Assembly: GCA_016748015.1 (NCBI GenBank)
Contig: JAAOMT010000299.1
Span: forward strand, 206,688 to 219,824
Origin: Geosiphon pyriformis
Taxonomy: Eukaryota > Glomeromycota > Glomeromycetes > Archaeosporales > Geosiphonaceae
Reading direction: 5' to 3'
Length of the DNA stretch: 13,137 nucleotides
Shown: positions 1 through 8,929 of the stretch, piece by piece
How the letters are laid out: every line of letters begins with the position of its first letter
Numbering within the stretch: position 1 is the stretch's first letter
Made by a program: the position numbers and the translations under genes
The notes under the pieces: model-generated
What the model was told of the DNA's origin: nothing
Databases searched by the model: none
What the model saw: only the letters and a program-made list of their open reading frames with translations

Positions 1-1046
1 CCAAAATTAATTGTGCTCATTATTGTTAACCAATCAACAATGGCAGCAGAAAATGCATGTTTGCCATTATTGTGGTAAACAAGAACACTTGCAAATCAAC
101 TGCTGTCATTGATTAAATAGCCAATGATCAAGAAATCAATATTAAAACTCCAATTGTTGGTTTCAAACTCTGAGATATCAATTCAATTCAGAACTATATT
201 AACTAAATTACCTACCAATGACACAGCTGCCAATTTATCAACCACCTATTTATTAGATTTTAGCACTAGTTATTTATCAACCACAGTCACAAGTAATATA
301 TCAATCCCAACAAATACAAACACTATCACAAATTTCAACTCTGATGTCACTTAGAAGCCAAAGACTAAAAACCATTCAACAAAACTGAAGATCAGTAATG
401 ATTGTTTATCAACTGATCCCCAGTTTATCCACTCAATAATCAAGATCTTACCAGTGGAGTTTAGGAACTGGGTACATTCAAAATCCGAACTTCCAAAACT
501 ATTTAAGTCTTCTGGTTACTCCAGAAGATGCCTCAACCAATGACTTAGAAACAACTCCAAAGAAATCAATCAACAACAACATACCTCCAGCCACTGTCAC
601 CAACAATGAATTGTTAGCAGCAATTTTTTCTTTTGACTTTGAAACACCAACAACAACACTTTTATTTAGTAAAATCATTCTTAACACCAAACTTATTACT
701 GTAATGTACACTGATGCCAAGATTGATAACCACTTTATCAAACTGATCTTAGACAGTGGATCAGCTGACAGCATCATTACAAGACAACTCATGGATCAAT
801 TAGGTTGCCAAGTTGATTGTGCTACCAGTGCCTAAATTATTATAGCTGATGAAGCAACCAAAACTCTTATTGGTAAAATTAACAATTTTTCTTTTAAAGT
901 CAATGGTATTATAGTTCTTATTAAGGTCTTGATAATAAAAGCAACCCAATATTAAGCACTAGTTGGCAATAACTAGTTGTCCAAAACCAATGCAGTGCTT
1001 GATTAAACTACTTAAGAATTGCAACTCAGCCAAAATAGCCAGCACA
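1..1046 (+). mobile_element. LTR retroelement fragment A (gag end to protease), degenerate
   Basis: This is an internal piece of an LTR retroelement running off the left edge of the window. It keeps one reading frame (codons starting at 62, 65 and so on) from a gag zinc knuckle through a Gln/Tyr-rich linker to a retropepsin-like protease. The order matches element B at 10922-11833, but the protein sequence differs clearly, so the two are separate subfamilies and not halves of one element. No LTR, RT or integrase of this copy is visible. The right end meets the opposite-strand LINE somewhere in 1016-1060. CpG is almost absent (one site, near 486), which suggests an old, once-methylated copy. 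Identification by domain order is solid; the Ty3/gypsy-like assignment is inferred, because RT is not in view. Confidence 0.85.
62..1046 (+). pseudogene. gag-protease polyprotein remnant of element A
   Basis: Read in the frame of position 62, this gives a CCHC knuckle (62-103, C-x2-C-x4-H-x4-C, starting CHYCGK), then a linker rich in Gln, Tyr, Ser and Asn (about 113-600), then an aspartic protease domain (about 602-1000). The protease active site is DSGS at 752-763 and still has its Asp. Downstream come a beta-strand region (NNFSFKVNGI) and a segment matching the 'ALVGN(D/N)WL' block of the family. Stops lie at 110, 125, 143, 200, 254, 386, 437, 833, 953, 974, 1004 and 1013. All are explained by CAA/CAG, CGA or TGG codons changed by transitions, and no frameshift is needed over about 985 bases. 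The protein would have formed the gag C-terminus and processed the polyprotein. The copy is dead. The 124-354 reading frame is a shadow in another frame. Confidence 0.85.
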
Positions 1047-1056
1047 ACATTCTAAC

Positions 1057-1105
1057 CACAAGAAAAAATATGATCTAATAACTCCACCTTATCACACAAC
1101 AAGCA
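1057..1105 (-). pseudogene. C-terminal zinc motif of LINE ORF2
   Basis: After a block reading VHRQLLVVVRKRLYNKDYS, the minus strand gives C-L-L-C-D-K-V-E-L-L-D-H-I-F-S-C, a C-x2-C-x7-H-x3-C pattern like the RT-associated zinc-binding region at the end of many LINE ORF2 proteins. It lies in a different frame from the RNase H core, because of the one-base loss near 1519. A stop (TAG) follows two codons later, and soon after that the LINE gives way to element A. Confidence 0.75.
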
Positions 1106-1499
1106 TAACACACCAGAATAGTCTTTATTATATAATCTCTTTCTAACAACTACTAGCAATTGCCTATGTACTGTTTTTATCAAGTATATATAAAGATTGG
1201 ACAACTTTCAACTCATGAAACTAGCAAGCATGTGTGAATTCAAATGCCAGACCTTTACAATAATATTCTAATTAATATCCATAACAAATGAATCAGAAAC
1301 CACATAACAGCCAGAACCAGTCTCTCACTGAGCCCAACAAACAGACCTAAAAATATTTCTAATGAAATGGCAAGCATTGTCAGAAATGACAGTGTCTTCA
1401 GCCATTAAAAAATGTTTATGCATGTCCACTAGCAAATAAAAAGAAGAACCAGTAGTCACATTAGCAGTAGCATTCACTTTATCATTACTATAAACCCCA

Positions 1500-1835
1500 A
1501 AATAACTTTGATCTTAACTCAACTAACTGTAAAATTTTTATTTCTGATCAAATTAAAAATATGCCTTCTTTCAATTCAGCATTGGTTGTAAAAATCAAGT
1601 ACAGCCAATGTTATCTTCAATACACATGCATTAATAGCAGATTGGCTGTTAAAACATAAAACCAAAGAACAAAAAAACAGCATACACTCCAAAGACAAAG
1701 CAATAGCTTGCAATTCAGCCATAGTAAAAGAGACAAAGCCATGTACCCCAATACCAATACTCATGTTCAATACCAGGAAATATGTAGCAGCATCACTAAC
1801 CATAAGCCAGCATTCCTCAAAGAACCATCTAAATA
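1500..1835 (-). pseudogene. LINE RNase H domain, inactivated
   Basis: RNase H would remove the RNA strand after first-strand synthesis. The first metal-binding Asp is kept in Y-L-D-G-S (Asp codon 1829-1827). The Glu is kept in A-E-L-Q-A (Glu codon 1716-1714). The third position, normally S/L-D-S-Q, reads F-N-S-Q-S-A with Asn at 1650-1648. The last block, normally K-G-H-S-G, is blurred near 1524-1512 by what looks like loss of one G plus two C to T changes; the reading continues in a new frame as GVYSND. A frame change also lies near 1815, between the first Asp and the rest. The domain sits C-terminal to RT, as in several LINE clades. Confidence 0.82.
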
Positions 1836-2499
1836 AATCTCAAATGAGTCAGACCAAATTTCATGTAAACCATCTTACATCTTGTCAAACTTTTTGGAAT
1901 TCAAAATACTTAACCTAATTGGTTAAAAAGAAACAGGCAAAACCAGTGACAAAAAGCCAATACTGTGCAGAAATCTTGACATAACATCAAACCAGTAAGA
2001 AACAGAGCCTCTAAAATTCAATTTCTTCTACTGACAGAAGGTCTTTCAATCCATAACATGGTCTTTCTTATCAAACAGCCTATTAACAAAAGCAATTCCA
2101 AAATGCTTCAAAGAACAAACTGAACTGAGATACAAAGCTTTCCCAAGAATAGAAGACATAGAGAAAGCACCAGGACAACAAAAAACATTGGGCAAATTGT
2201 TTGTCAAAGACAGCTTATTACTCAAAAAAATCTTAACTACACCAGCCAAAAAATTGTTTACAGAACTGACTAACAACCTAACAGGGAACTGCAAAGAATT
2301 TAGAGAAGCCCACTCCAAAACCTGCAGATCCAAGAACCTATAATGAAATAACTAACTAATAATGCCAGAAGCATTGAAAAAAGATACCACAGAAGCCAAT
2401 TTACCCTCAGATTGCACTTGCTCAAAAGACTTTAGATTATACAATAATGGGTGGTGCAGAGCCACATTAGGAAAATTACATGGCAGACATGCTTTATAT

Positions 2500-3776
2500 T
2501 TGAGACTTTTTCTGACCATAACATCTCACTTGCAACATACACTTGATAATATAAAACTAAACTGGGTTCTGTAACTAACAATGGGCTGCAAAATGGCTAA
2601 CACTAAATAAGAAAATTGTTTGTTTGTAATAGTCTTTCTGAGCACCATGTTCACAAAAAAACGAACATCTAAATAAGTTTTGGCCACATTTGGCTTAGAC
2701 AATTCCTTAGTTGACAAAAAAATTTCCAGATATTTGTGTGCCTTACTCTACTTGGCTATTAATATAGGCTGGCCACTAATACTTAATGCAGCAACCTTAA
2801 CACTCTAATTAATAGGAATAGCCACTGTCTTATAAATATTAATAAAAATATCATTGATCAAAAAAAACTCACTAACAATGTTCAGAGCACACTACATTGA
2901 AGCCAAACAATTACTAATCTATATTGTATCATCCATAAATGCACCAGCCACAAAAAATGAAAACAAATTACCACTATTCTTAATCCTGCCAGTTTTTACC
3001 ACAAATTTAGTGTCAATTTGATAACTACACAAATGTTTATGTCACTTGACTTCACACAAGAGTAGATCATAAAAGATTTTCTAAAGAAGAGGAAAGAAAA
3101 CTTCACTTTGATCCAAACCATCATGTACTTTATAGTTCTCTGACAGGCCGAAATTGGTCATAATTCTATTAATTTTATCATTATGTATGCTACCAAAAAA
3201 TTTAATAAACCTATCACACATTTTGATTTGCCTCAAGCTAGTTTCCAAATGATGCCAACCAACTGAGTCATACACTTTATGCATGTTTTACAAAACTAAC
3301 CAAAGTTCCTGACTCTTTTCTAATGTGTCTTTGATTATTAAACCAACTGCAAATATAGGAGACTAAGTAGTTATTCCCTTTAGAACAGAAAAATTATTAC
3401 CATAAAGAACACCAAACTTGCTACACATCAACAAAATCCTATTGGAAAGAACCTTAGAAAAAATTTTCCTGGCAGTCTCAATAAGCACAATAAACTAAGT
3501 TTTTATAAGAACTTTTTTTTAGTTATAGAGTTTAGGAATTATTAAAATTTATGCTCTCTTCCACAAAACAGGAACATCTTCAACTACTAAGCACATATTT
3601 AACAGTTCCAAAAGACATTTTAACATCTTTCTACTATCATGTTTCCACAGTTTATTAGAAATGCCAAACAAGTCAGCAGCCTTGCCATCAGGTAAATTAT
3701 CAACAACTACAAGCAACTCACCTATACTGATCACACACATCACATCAGAAAAGATTTCATTTTTAACATAATCCAA
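2500..3776 (-). pseudogene. LINE reverse transcriptase domain, inactivated
   Basis: All motifs fall in one minus-strand frame. LPDGKAADLFGIS (near 3695-3657) is the N-terminal RT block and LIETARKI lies near 3440. Motif A reads N-M-H-K-V-Y-D-S-V-G-W (3287 downward), with the catalytic Asp changed to Asn and a stop (TAA 3290-3288) just before it. FGLSENYKVHDGLDQSEVFF follows near 3150-3090. Motif C reads A-F-M-D-D-T, with MDD codons at 2936-2928 and both Asp kept. Further on come LSKPNVAKTYLDVRFFVN and IVSYRTQFSF (2717-2526). At least seven stops interrupt it. Divalent-metal binding needs the motif A Asp, so this RT cannot work even if the stops were suppressed. The family call is very secure. 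Confidence 0.9.
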
Positions 3777-4559
3777 TAGTGTATATTGGTGGACTCACAA
3801 ATCAAACACCACTGAAAGCACACTCTATTTTCTTGTTCAACTCTTCATAATTTTATCAACACTGAGCTTCATCTCTTCTGGTTTCAAACTCAACTTATCA
3901 CCTATTACTAAGTAATTCAGAACCATCTTGTAAAAAAGTCGATCCAAAACACTCCTAATTATACTATCTTTATTAAAGCAAAACTTTTTTATATGCCTTT
4001 CTATCACTTTTTTAATAAAAGTCTTCTCAGCTAATTTTGATTCAAACATCTTGAACCTTCAATACTTCTTTCTAAATAGAGACAGATGTTTGAGAATATT
4101 TATTGACCTCCCACCATTCTAAATCATCTCCATTACCACAGAAGCTTTGTCAGCATTCAGAGATAACTACTTTCTAATGAAACAATTGAAACCAAAGACA
4201 TTGTCTAAGCTCAAATATTTAACTATCTTCACCACTAACAGTTTCAACCTGAAAAACTTAGATGAATGTCTGTTTTTCAAACATTGAAAATCACTAAATT
4301 AATGTTTTGCAAAAATATTATCAGCAGCACCAACTATTATCCTTTCCAAAACTGCCTACATAGTATTCAAATCACTCCAAATTTTGGCCTCAAAGAATTC
4401 ATTCCTTACTACCAAGAGTTTGGCAGAAGAGCAATCCCTAAATTTTATCTACTTGGCATTGTTCATGTCTTTAATTCTGAATTTCCAATGATTTTTATTA
4501 GCTTGTTGTACAAGCTATTCAAATAAACATCTAAGAGCCCACTTAAGCCAATCAAAACC

Positions 4560-5242
4560 AAGCCAGCATTGTGGTTGGTGTCAAAAAAGCTGAAAACAAA
4601 TTTAACTTAATGACTAATGACAGTAGATAATAAATTTTCATTGACAAAAATGTAATCAATAGTTTTTTCAACCTCTTTAGAATTGCACCATGTAAGAGTC
4701 TTTACCAAGTAATGACCAGCAAATAAATTAACCAAACCCAAATCCAAACAATACTTAAAGCTTGCACTTCTTCCAGACCCATTTTTATTAAAATCTTTAC
4801 CCAAAACCACAAAAGTACTGAAGTTGACAGTCTTTGCAATAAGAGAGTTCACTACCAAAGTCTGACCAAACCTTGTTTCAAGAGAAACACCAGCATACAA
4901 TTCCAGAATTGTAACCAAAAACTTGTTTATAAACAAAAACTGCACCAAAATAACACAACTAGGAACCTTTTTTACCCTAAACACATGATGAGCTAGAGAA
5001 TTGTTCATAATCATAGTCACTCCAGCATTAAGAAATCTTTTATCCAAACCAGATGTGAAGATATGTACATCTTTAAACTTATTAACAATCTAAGACTTAA
5101 CACTAGACCACAATTTAGTTTTTATAACAAAAAACACCATATAACCAGAACTTATATGCTAACAAACTATGTTATTCTGTTTTACAGGAACATTAATACC
5201 ACAGATATTGCATGTAGCAAATTTCCAAACCAAATTATTCAT
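4560..5242 (-). pseudogene. LINE endonuclease domain (exonuclease-endonuclease-phosphatase fold), inactivated
   Basis: This part of ORF2 carries the apurinic-like endonuclease that makes the first nick for target-primed reverse transcription. Visible motifs are the start block ATCNI, the LYAG strand (about 4898-4887), the catalytic V-V-L-G-K-D-F-N block with Asp at 4795-4793 and Asn two residues on, and the TIDYIFV strand near 4650. The final catalytic motif, normally S/T-D-H, reads T-N-H at 4579-4571, so its Asp is now Asn. Two stops interrupt the region before 5047 (one fits a TGG to TAG change). From 5047 to 4610 the frame is open. A one-base shift near 4585, next to an A6 run, moves the final motif out of frame. 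Confidence 0.82.
5239..5242 (-). promoter_or_regulatory. ATGA stop-start overlap joining LINE ORF1 and ORF2
   Basis: On the minus strand the ORF1 end reads CCA TCT CAA TGA (P-S-Q-stop) and the ORF2 start reads ATG AAT AAT; the two share the bases ATGA. Such overlap is the layout used for termination-reinitiation in bicistronic mRNAs, including some LINEs. No spacer or independent leader for ORF2 is present. That it drove ORF2 translation in the ancestor is inferred. Confidence 0.7.
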
Positions 5243-5879
5243 TGAGATGGAAAGAAAGCTAACAAACCCAAACCAGAACACAAAGAGTTCAACCTTGCTA
5301 ATACTAAATTGACCAAAACTTCCAGAGCCATTATCTTTGATTCCAAACTGCCCACCTTAGTGGTAAGAACTTTTAAGCTACTTAAACTAAATTCAAAAGT
5401 AGCATTTTTAACCACTGAAAGAAAAAGAAAAAGAGACACCATCACACTATCTACAGTCTTATCCAAATTCAAAGCCAAATTCAAGAGAGCAGTAACAATA
5501 AAAAAAAAAAACACAAGATACAGATAACATTGACACCAATTCCACAAAGCTTAATTTTTTCAAAATTACAGAAATTTGATTTAATAAAAGCTCTAAAGAG
5601 TGCTCCAAAGAAGTCATGCAGTTAGCCAAACAAGAATTGCCAAGAGGGGTTGGAAGTCATCAAAAGGAGTTTCACGCCTAAAAATGAACCAGCACCAGAA
5701 GAAACTAACAAGACCATATAAAAAAAAGAGCCACCTGCAATTTGAGCCCAAGTTTTTTCACCAAAAGACATTAGACAAGCAATTGGAGTCTGCTTTTTCT
5801 TATAAATATTAGCCAGATAGACCTGATCCTAAAAAGACACCACTCACTTATCATGAATACCAGAATTTCTATCCACTAA

Positions 5880-5921
5880 ACAAACATTAAAAACATGACC
5901 AAATTGTTTACATAGAACACA
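5880..5921 (-). pseudogene. CCHC zinc knuckle in LINE ORF1
   Basis: The minus strand reads C-V-L-C-K-Q-F-G-H-V-F-N-V-C, a perfect C-x2-C-x4-H-x4-C nucleic-acid-binding knuckle following the HWAELFLAC block. All four ligands survive despite heavy decay around them. Confidence 0.8.
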
Positions 5922-6179
5922 ACAGGCCAAAAAGAGCTCAGCCCAATGTAAATTCACATCTTTGAAAACAGAAACAGAATCAATAGTAGCTAATTTAGAT
6001 GTCTTATTAGCAAAACACACTATTGTATATCTATTATGTACATATGAACTGGAATTATGGCCAATGAAACAAGTTTTTTTACCATATAACTCCAATAAAT
6101 TAGATAGATTATAAGTATTGGTACTAATTGAGAATGTATACAATAAAGCCTAATGCTGATTCCTAAATACTCACACTTG

Positions 6180-6404
6180 TTTATCACTAATGGCTTTCAA
6201 CACATGAACAGAGTCCTTTTTTATGAAAATAGACCATTTAGCCACAACCAAATCAGCTATTTTAAATGATTTATATTCTACTAAAGCTTTTTGCCATAAG
6301 CCAATTAATTGTATTCTAATTGATACAATCTTATTAAACTTAGAAAAAACAGACTTCATAGCTGATTTGGGAAGATTAACTGAAATCTCCTTGACAATTA
6401 TTTC
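6180..6404 (-). pseudogene. RRM-like domain in LINE ORF1
   Basis: The reading KEIIVKEISVNLP, then AMKSVFSKFNKIVSIRIQ, then KALVEYKSFKIADLVVAKW and IFIKKDSVHVLKA has the beta-alpha-beta-beta-alpha-beta rhythm of an RNA recognition motif, with the first strand at IIVKEIS and the third at KALVEY. It is uninterrupted over about 105 codons (6488-6174). Glycines expected in FGKIVS and MGKD now read N and K, as G to A changes would produce. The fold is inferred from pattern only. Confidence 0.6.
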
Positions 6405-7300
6405 TTTATCTGAATAGCTATTTACTTTTTTAAAATTATTATTAACAAGAATTTTCTCACAGATTGTCAATTTCTTTGTCTTATTCAAATTAGACTAAGA
6501 TGTAAAAGATGACTTAATAATTCCTGAAAATTTTGAGGAAACAAATGTTCTCTCAAAACTGTCGACTTAATAGAAAATTTTTTTTATAGCAATTAACTTG
6601 TCATCAATAGTTTTGCCAGGTAAGGCAGATAACTTAATATTCAATGTGAATAATTTAACTGGCTCAAAAATACACTTTTTTGATGCACATAATCTGACAG
6701 AATGCAATTTTTTGAAACCTGTGAATTTAAGAAACAGAAGAGCCACTATAATCTTATTGTCACTCAAAATGTCAAATAAAGGAGTCTTTGGAGGCTGATC
6801 TAACATGTATGTACAAGTATGTGTTTTTCTGGACATGGTATTGTCTTTTATGTTATTGACCACAGAAGCATCCAAGTCAGCATAACTAGTTTCCTCAGCA
6901 ACAGTGTTTTTTATGTTTTCCAAGTCTGATAGGCCATTTACATTACTCACTTTGCTTTCCATTTTGCTACCTCAAAACCTTAAAAACTTACTGTCAAAGT
7001 TACCAGTATTGGCTAAACCCAACGGATCAGCAAACAAGTCAACTATACTAACACTAACTTTAAAATTCTTAGGCTTCTTATAGGATACACTGTGAGAGTA
7101 CACATTATTTACCCTTTTTTTTTTGGCATCAGACTGGGTCCCCAACCCAGCAGAAGTAGATTCAGAATCACCAACAACAGAACTTACTGGTTCTATGTCC
7201 ACAAATAAAGGTACATCTGAAGAAATAGCTAAGAGTATAAAGGGAATAAGGAGTAGAAACAACTTTTTTTTTAGCAATATCTTACTCTTATTGTAACTAA

Positions 7301-7655
7301 GAAATCAACAAGAGAAAGATGCTTTTTTATTTGTTATTAATATTGTTAATTTTACAATTGGCTTTTTTAAATTTTAATTAATTAAGTTAATTTTACTAAT
7401 TAAATTTATTATTAATGTATTAGTTTTTTTAATTACAAATTAATTAGTGTACTTTTTTTTAAATATTAAAATAAAAAAAATTTTGTAATTAAAAAAAATA
7501 TTATTATTTTTAAAAAAATTATTAATTTTAAGATAAATATAATATAAATAGTTTTTTTAATAATATATTAAATAATAATTTAAATTATTAATAAAAAAAT
7601 TTTGTTAAAATAATAATATAAAAGATCTAAAATAACTCTTTATTTCCTTAATTTT
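7301..7655. other. Extremely AT-rich spacer between two head-to-head LINEs
   Basis: No gene is visible. By hand count only 12 of the 240 bases in 7381-7620 are G or C. The stretch is a mix of T and A runs and TTAATTAA-like words without a clear repeat unit. It separates the truncated 5' end of the minus-strand LINE from the ORF1 ATG of the plus-strand LINE at 7656. It could be leftover host intergenic DNA, an insertion hot spot, or a decayed 5' UTR/promoter of the plus-strand LINE; the sequence alone does not decide. Confidence 0.7.
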
Positions 7656-8475
7656 ATGACTACAACTAGAGCAAAGAGTAAAAAAGCTGCACCTAATATT
7701 TTTCCTGAGATATCTAATAAAATATTAACCAGAGGAGCTTTCTCTGTTGTAGAAACAACTAAGCAAAATGTTTTAGAAGTCTTCTCTTTATTCAGTAATC
7801 GTAAAAAGCTGTCTTTAGTAACTACTAAAGCAATTTCTTCTTCTTTGGCTAGTTTTTTATTGGTCAAAGTTCTCTCAAAGAGACACACTTAGGTTAGTTT
7901 CAGTGTTGTTTTTATTTCTACTAAAAGCTTAAAAGTATTTAATAATAGATCAGTTAACAAGCTGGTATTCTCCTCTATAGCTTCAATGCTTGATGTTTTT
8001 AGCACCTCCTCTTCAAAAAAAATGGTCAAAAAGACAAAAAGTTCAGAAAAGTAAAAGCAGTCATTTGTCTCTATTATTATTACACCAAACTCTTTTGTGG
8101 TTCTAAATAAGATCTCAAATAAGATCTTTGTTGCATTATTTAGCATGTCATCCAAGATAAGCCAAGATTAACTACTGACTGTATTGCCAAATATAATGTC
8201 TTCTGGCAAATTATTGCCAGTTTTAGAAACAAAACAACCATCTTCTGTGGTGTCATCTGTTCTTGAGAACTGGGCTGACCAAATAGAAACTGAATCATCT
8301 TTTTTTCTGGTTTTTGGTGCTGTTACTAATAGTGCTTGGGAAACTATTACTAGTTATTAAAGGTTTACTGGATGGGTGGTCTCTATTTTAGTGCCTGGTG
8401 TTACTTTTAAGATCAAATTGGCTTATGTTAAGACTGTTTTTCAGTCAGTACATGGTGTTACCAGACAAAATTAAA
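7656..8475 (+). pseudogene. 5' part of ORF1 of a second LINE family
   Basis: From ATG 7656 (MTTTRAKSKKAAPN) one frame runs to about 8470, with only four stops: TAG 7890, TAA 8052, TAA 8169 and TAA 8358. Each fits a CAG or CAA codon hit by C to T; TAT TAA at 8355-8360 looks like CAT CAA with both C bases changed. The protein begins basic, is rich in Ser, Thr and Lys in the middle, and ends with a block reading ENWADQIETES, then FTGWVVSILVPG and FKIKLAYVKTVFQSVHG. I recall this pattern as the N-terminal third of an ORF1 common in arbuscular mycorrhizal fungi, different from the minus-strand LINE family here. The CCHC part of ORF1 and all of ORF2 are missing. Similarity stops abruptly near 8460-8475. 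Confidence 0.75.
7656..8475 (+). mobile_element. Truncated LINE fragment with 5' end kept, 3' end lost
   Basis: LINEs usually lose their 5' end on insertion. This fragment keeps the start of ORF1 and loses the rest, so a later break (insertion, deletion or recombination) at about 8460-8475 is more likely than incomplete reverse transcription. Element B begins about 100 bases further on and is the obvious candidate for the break. If so, the missing part of the LINE should reappear beyond the right end of element B. Confidence 0.6.
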
Positions 8476-8568
8476 GATATTATTTAGCATGAAACTATCT
8501 CATAATTCTTATCATTAATTAGCATATATTATTATTTCAAATTATCACTTATTATATTAGCAAAGAAT
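8476..8568. other. Short AT-rich stretch between LINE fragment and element B
   Basis: No coding similarity is seen. The word AAATTATCA occurs at 8539 and again at 8574, each followed by similar AT-rich sequence, so a weak 35-bp repetition crosses into element B. The true left end of element B may therefore lie in this stretch. Confidence 0.4.
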
Positions 8569-8672
8569 GTCCGAAATTATCATTTAATTAATAACCCAAA
8601 TTGTACACAACACAAATATAACCTAATGGCGATGATCAATCATGCAATACCCCGAACTATGTAACATTCAAA

Positions 8673-8793
8673 AGTTTGCTGAAATTTATACAAATTCGCC
8701 GAAATAATTGATAGTTCACCGAAATATTTAATAGTTCGCAGAAATAACTTGTAGTTCGCCAAAATGTATCTTTAGTTCAGCAAAATTATAGAA
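8673..8793 (+). repeat. Six tandem 20-bp repeats, AGTTCGCCGAAATAATT-like
   Basis: Units start at 8673, 8693, 8713, 8733, 8753 and 8774, an exact 20-base step apart from one extra base before the last. The core reads AGTTCGCCGAAAT, with single changes (AGTTTGCTG, AGTTCACCG, AGTTCGCAG, AGTTCGCCA, AGTTCAGCA), most of them C to T or G to A at CpG. The array lies about 45 bases upstream of the TATA-like box, as an LTR enhancer would. The function is inferred. Confidence 0.8.
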
Positions 8794-8836
8794 AATAGCA
8801 AAGTTCAAGTTCATAGAATAGTGTTACGACAAGTTG

Positions 8837-8844
8837 TATAAAAG
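8837..8844 (+). promoter_or_regulatory. TATA-like box TATAAAAG
   Basis: TATAAAAG lies between the 20-bp repeats and the AATAAA at 8924, and upstream of the gag frame. The position suits an LTR promoter. In AT-rich DNA such a word can arise by chance, so the call rests mainly on context. Confidence 0.4.
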
Positions 8845-8923
8845 AAAAGCTTCTCTCTTTGAGAAAATGTATCTTACTTTAGATTTATCTCTTAAAACCA
8901 TTTCTATACACACAAAAAAAAGA

Positions 8924-8929
8924 AATAAA
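8924..8929 (+). terminator. AATAAA, possible LTR polyadenylation signal
   Basis: AATAAA follows the TATA-like box by about 80 bases, as in an LTR where transcription starts and polyadenylation occurs around R. The surrounding A-run makes a chance match quite possible. Confidence 0.3.

Larger units (their letters stand above)
1055..5242 (-). pseudogene. LINE ORF2 pseudogene: endonuclease-RT-RNase H
   Basis: ORF2 starts at ATG 5242-5240 (MNNLVWKFATCNI, the usual start of the endonuclease domain) and can be followed to the zinc motif ending near 1057. An active copy would nick target DNA, prime on it and copy its RNA in place. Domains in order: endonuclease 5242-4560, linker 4560-3800, RT about 3776-2500, thumb/connection 2500-1860, RNase H about 1835-1500, zinc motif 1105-1057. 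Most stops fit TGG to TGA/TAG, CAA/CAG to TAA/TAG or CGA to TGA. Frames shift near 4585 (beside A6 at 4582-4587), 4515, 1815 and 1519. Catalytic residues are lost in each enzyme: endonuclease Asp at 4576-4574, RT motif A Asp at 3287-3285, RNase H Asp at 1650-1648, all to Asn. The copy is non-functional. Confidence 0.87.
1050..7300 (-). mobile_element. Degenerate LINE (non-LTR retrotransposon), ORF1 + ORF2
   Basis: A nearly complete two-ORF LINE reads on the minus strand from about 7300 down to about 1050. ORF1 carries an RRM-like domain, a CCHC knuckle and a coiled coil; ORF2 carries apurinic-type endonuclease, RT, RNase H and a C-terminal zinc motif in the usual LINE order. Stops are many, but frameshifts are few: near 5650, at the A10 run 5501-5510, near 4585, near 4515, near 1815 and near 1519. 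The 5' end (about 7280-7300) lacks a convincing ORF1 start and looks truncated. The 3' end lacks the last part of ORF2, the 3' UTR and any poly(A) tail. It strongly resembles a LINE family I recall as abundant in Rhizophagus-type genomes; the clade name is left open. Confidence 0.88.
5239..7300 (-). pseudogene. LINE ORF1 pseudogene (RNA-binding, Gag-like)
   Basis: ORF1 reads from about 7277 to the TGA at 5241-5239. The N-terminal part (7277-6975) has an acidic/serine stretch, then K-K-K-R-V and SYKKPKN, which is disordered-looking and basic. Next comes a conserved block with RKTHTCTYMLDQPPKTP (6962-6570) and an RRM-like region (about 6404-6180). A CCHC knuckle lies at 5921-5880 and a conserved KTWAQIAGG block near 5745-5720. 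A coiled coil at the C-terminus (5350-5255) reads LESKIMALE and VLARLNSL. Such proteins coat the RNA and form the LINE particle. Frame is kept from 7277 to about 5660; it then shifts near 5650 and again at the A10 run 5501-5510. No credible ATG start is seen: the open frame at 7277 begins with TTG, and an in-frame TGA lies upstream. Confidence 0.82.

Noticed and set aside
124-354. Open frame of 76 codons on the plus strand
   Set aside because: It is in a different frame from the zinc knuckle and protease of element A; the true frame reads the Gln/Tyr-rich linker with stops that fit transitions.
499-792. Minus-strand open frame of 97 codons opposite element A protease
   Set aside because: It is antisense to the protease, whose D-S-G motif and flanks are clear on the plus strand.
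4266-4526. Open frame of 86 codons on the plus strand
   Set aside because: The minus strand here reads as the ORF2 linker between endonuclease and RT (blocks such as KFRDCSSAKLL), so the plus frame is a shadow.
7301-7655. tRNA, promoter or origin in the AT-rich spacer
   Set aside because: With almost no G or C, no stem-loop, tRNA pattern or specific binding site can be supported.
8673-8793. CRISPR array
   Set aside because: The units are directly adjacent 20-bp tandem repeats with no unique spacers, in a eukaryotic retroelement context.
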